Source of the DNA: Betaproteobacteria bacterium RBG_16_58_11
GTDB lineage: Bacteria; Pseudomonadota; Gammaproteobacteria; Burkholderiales; Thiobacteraceae
DNA: 7,035 nucleotides
Reading direction: 5' to 3'
Assembly (NCBI GenBank): GCA_001770235.1
Contig: MEQN01000002.1
Coordinates: 3,734-10,768, forward strand
Positions 6,700-7,035 of the stretch are shown here, piece after piece. Made by a program: the position numbers and the translations under genes. Under the pieces are notes generated by a model. It saw only the letters and a program-made list of their open reading frames with translations, made no database searches and was not told the origin of the DNA. Position 1 is the first letter of the stretch. Each line of letters opens with the position of its first letter.

Positions 6700-6706
6700 A
6701 CACCCC

Positions 6707-7035
6707 ATGCCTTCTCCCATTCAGACCGTGCTGGCCGGTGATGTCGGCGGTACAAAAACTTTGCTGGCCTTGGCGCACTGGGATGCCGGGCAGCTATGCA
6801 TCGAGCGCGAAGCGCGCTTCATCACCGGCGATTACACCGCGCTCACCCCGATGGTGCGTGAATTCCTGGACGGCGCCACGCCGCGCGCCGCCTGTTTCGG
6901 CCTGGCCTGCCCCATCAGCGGCCGCCGCATCAAACTCACCAACCGTGAATTTTGGATCGACGCCGATGAGATCGCGCACGACTGCGGCATCGCTCACGTG
7001 CGCTTGCTCAACGATTTTGCCGCCATCGGCTACGG
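6707..7035 (+). CDS. glk: Glucokinase (Glk family), 5' part, cut by window edge
   Basis: Cytoplasmic glucokinase phosphorylates glucose with ATP to glucose-6-phosphate, feeding the Entner-Doudoroff, pentose phosphate or glycolytic routes. Only the first 109 whole codons of about 320 are present. The N-terminal phosphate-binding motif GDVGGTKTLLAL is at 11-22. The family stretch GLACPISG (65-72) leads into KLTN (76-79), followed by W83, and the active-site region LLNDFAAIG (100-108) contains the expected catalytic Asp103. These match the bacterial Glk family rather than ROK-type sugar kinases, though the part that separates them best lies beyond the window. The ATG is preceded by ATACACCCC with no Shine-Dalgarno. 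The gene follows the GGDEF-EAL gene by 31 bp without a visible terminator, so read-through is plausible. Confidence 0.92.
   Translation, partial: MPSPIQTVLAGDVGGTKTLLALAHWDAGQLCIEREARFITGDYTALTPMVREFLDGATPRAACFGLACPISGRRIKLTNREFWIDADEIAHDCGIAHVRLLNDFAAIGY

Noticed and set aside
1..7035. Mobile element, CRISPR array, RNA gene or toxin-antitoxin pair
   Set aside because: No transposase, terminal inverted repeats, regular spacers or tRNA-like folds, and no small paired genes were recognised; the sequence is largely accounted for by six ordinary genes.

Overview
The window looks like chromosomal DNA from a moderately GC-rich Gram-negative proteobacterium, most likely a betaproteobacterium. It carries an outer-membrane lipid-asymmetry lipoprotein (MlaA), an inner-membrane lysophospholipid flippase (LplT), a RhlE-type DEAD-box helicase, a MerR-family regulator, a membrane-bound GGDEF-EAL protein and a glucokinase. 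The lineage assignment rests on this gene set and general protein similarity, so it is an inference. No tRNA, rRNA, CRISPR array, insertion sequence or attachment site was seen.

Layout. Bases 1-1103 (minus strand) hold lplT, cut by the left window edge at its 3' end. A 202-bp divergent intergenic region follows, with a perfect 12-bp palindrome and a good -10 box. It leads into rhlE on the plus strand (1306-2682). rhlE converges on mlaA (minus strand, 2644-3576); the two reading frames overlap by 39 bp, and the apparent intrinsic terminator of mlaA lies inside the rhlE coding sequence. A relatively AT-rich 240-bp region (3577-3816), with several short dyads and repeated CTAA/TTAG tetramers, separates mlaA from a divergent MerR-family gene (3817-4230). 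That gene is followed on the same strand by a 794-residue GGDEF-EAL protein (4291-6675) and then by glk (from 6707, cut by the right window edge). The gaps are 60 and 31 bp, and no terminator is visible in them.

How the genes relate. LplT and MlaA both handle phospholipids of the cell envelope, but they are separated by rhlE and are not in an operon here. The MerR protein retains all three cysteines used by MerR proteins to bind Hg(II), yet no mercury-resistance gene lies in the window. Its nearest downstream neighbour is a c-di-GMP enzyme with apparently intact synthase and phosphodiesterase sites. A metal-to-c-di-GMP link is therefore a testable hypothesis, not something the sequence proves.

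A window-wide peculiarity is that none of the six chosen start codons has a recognisable Shine-Dalgarno sequence. I did not find a clearly new multi-gene system. The observations most worth checking are the orphan Hg-type MerR with its neighbours, the rhlE/mlaA overlap, and the dyad-rich mlaA/merR intergenic region.
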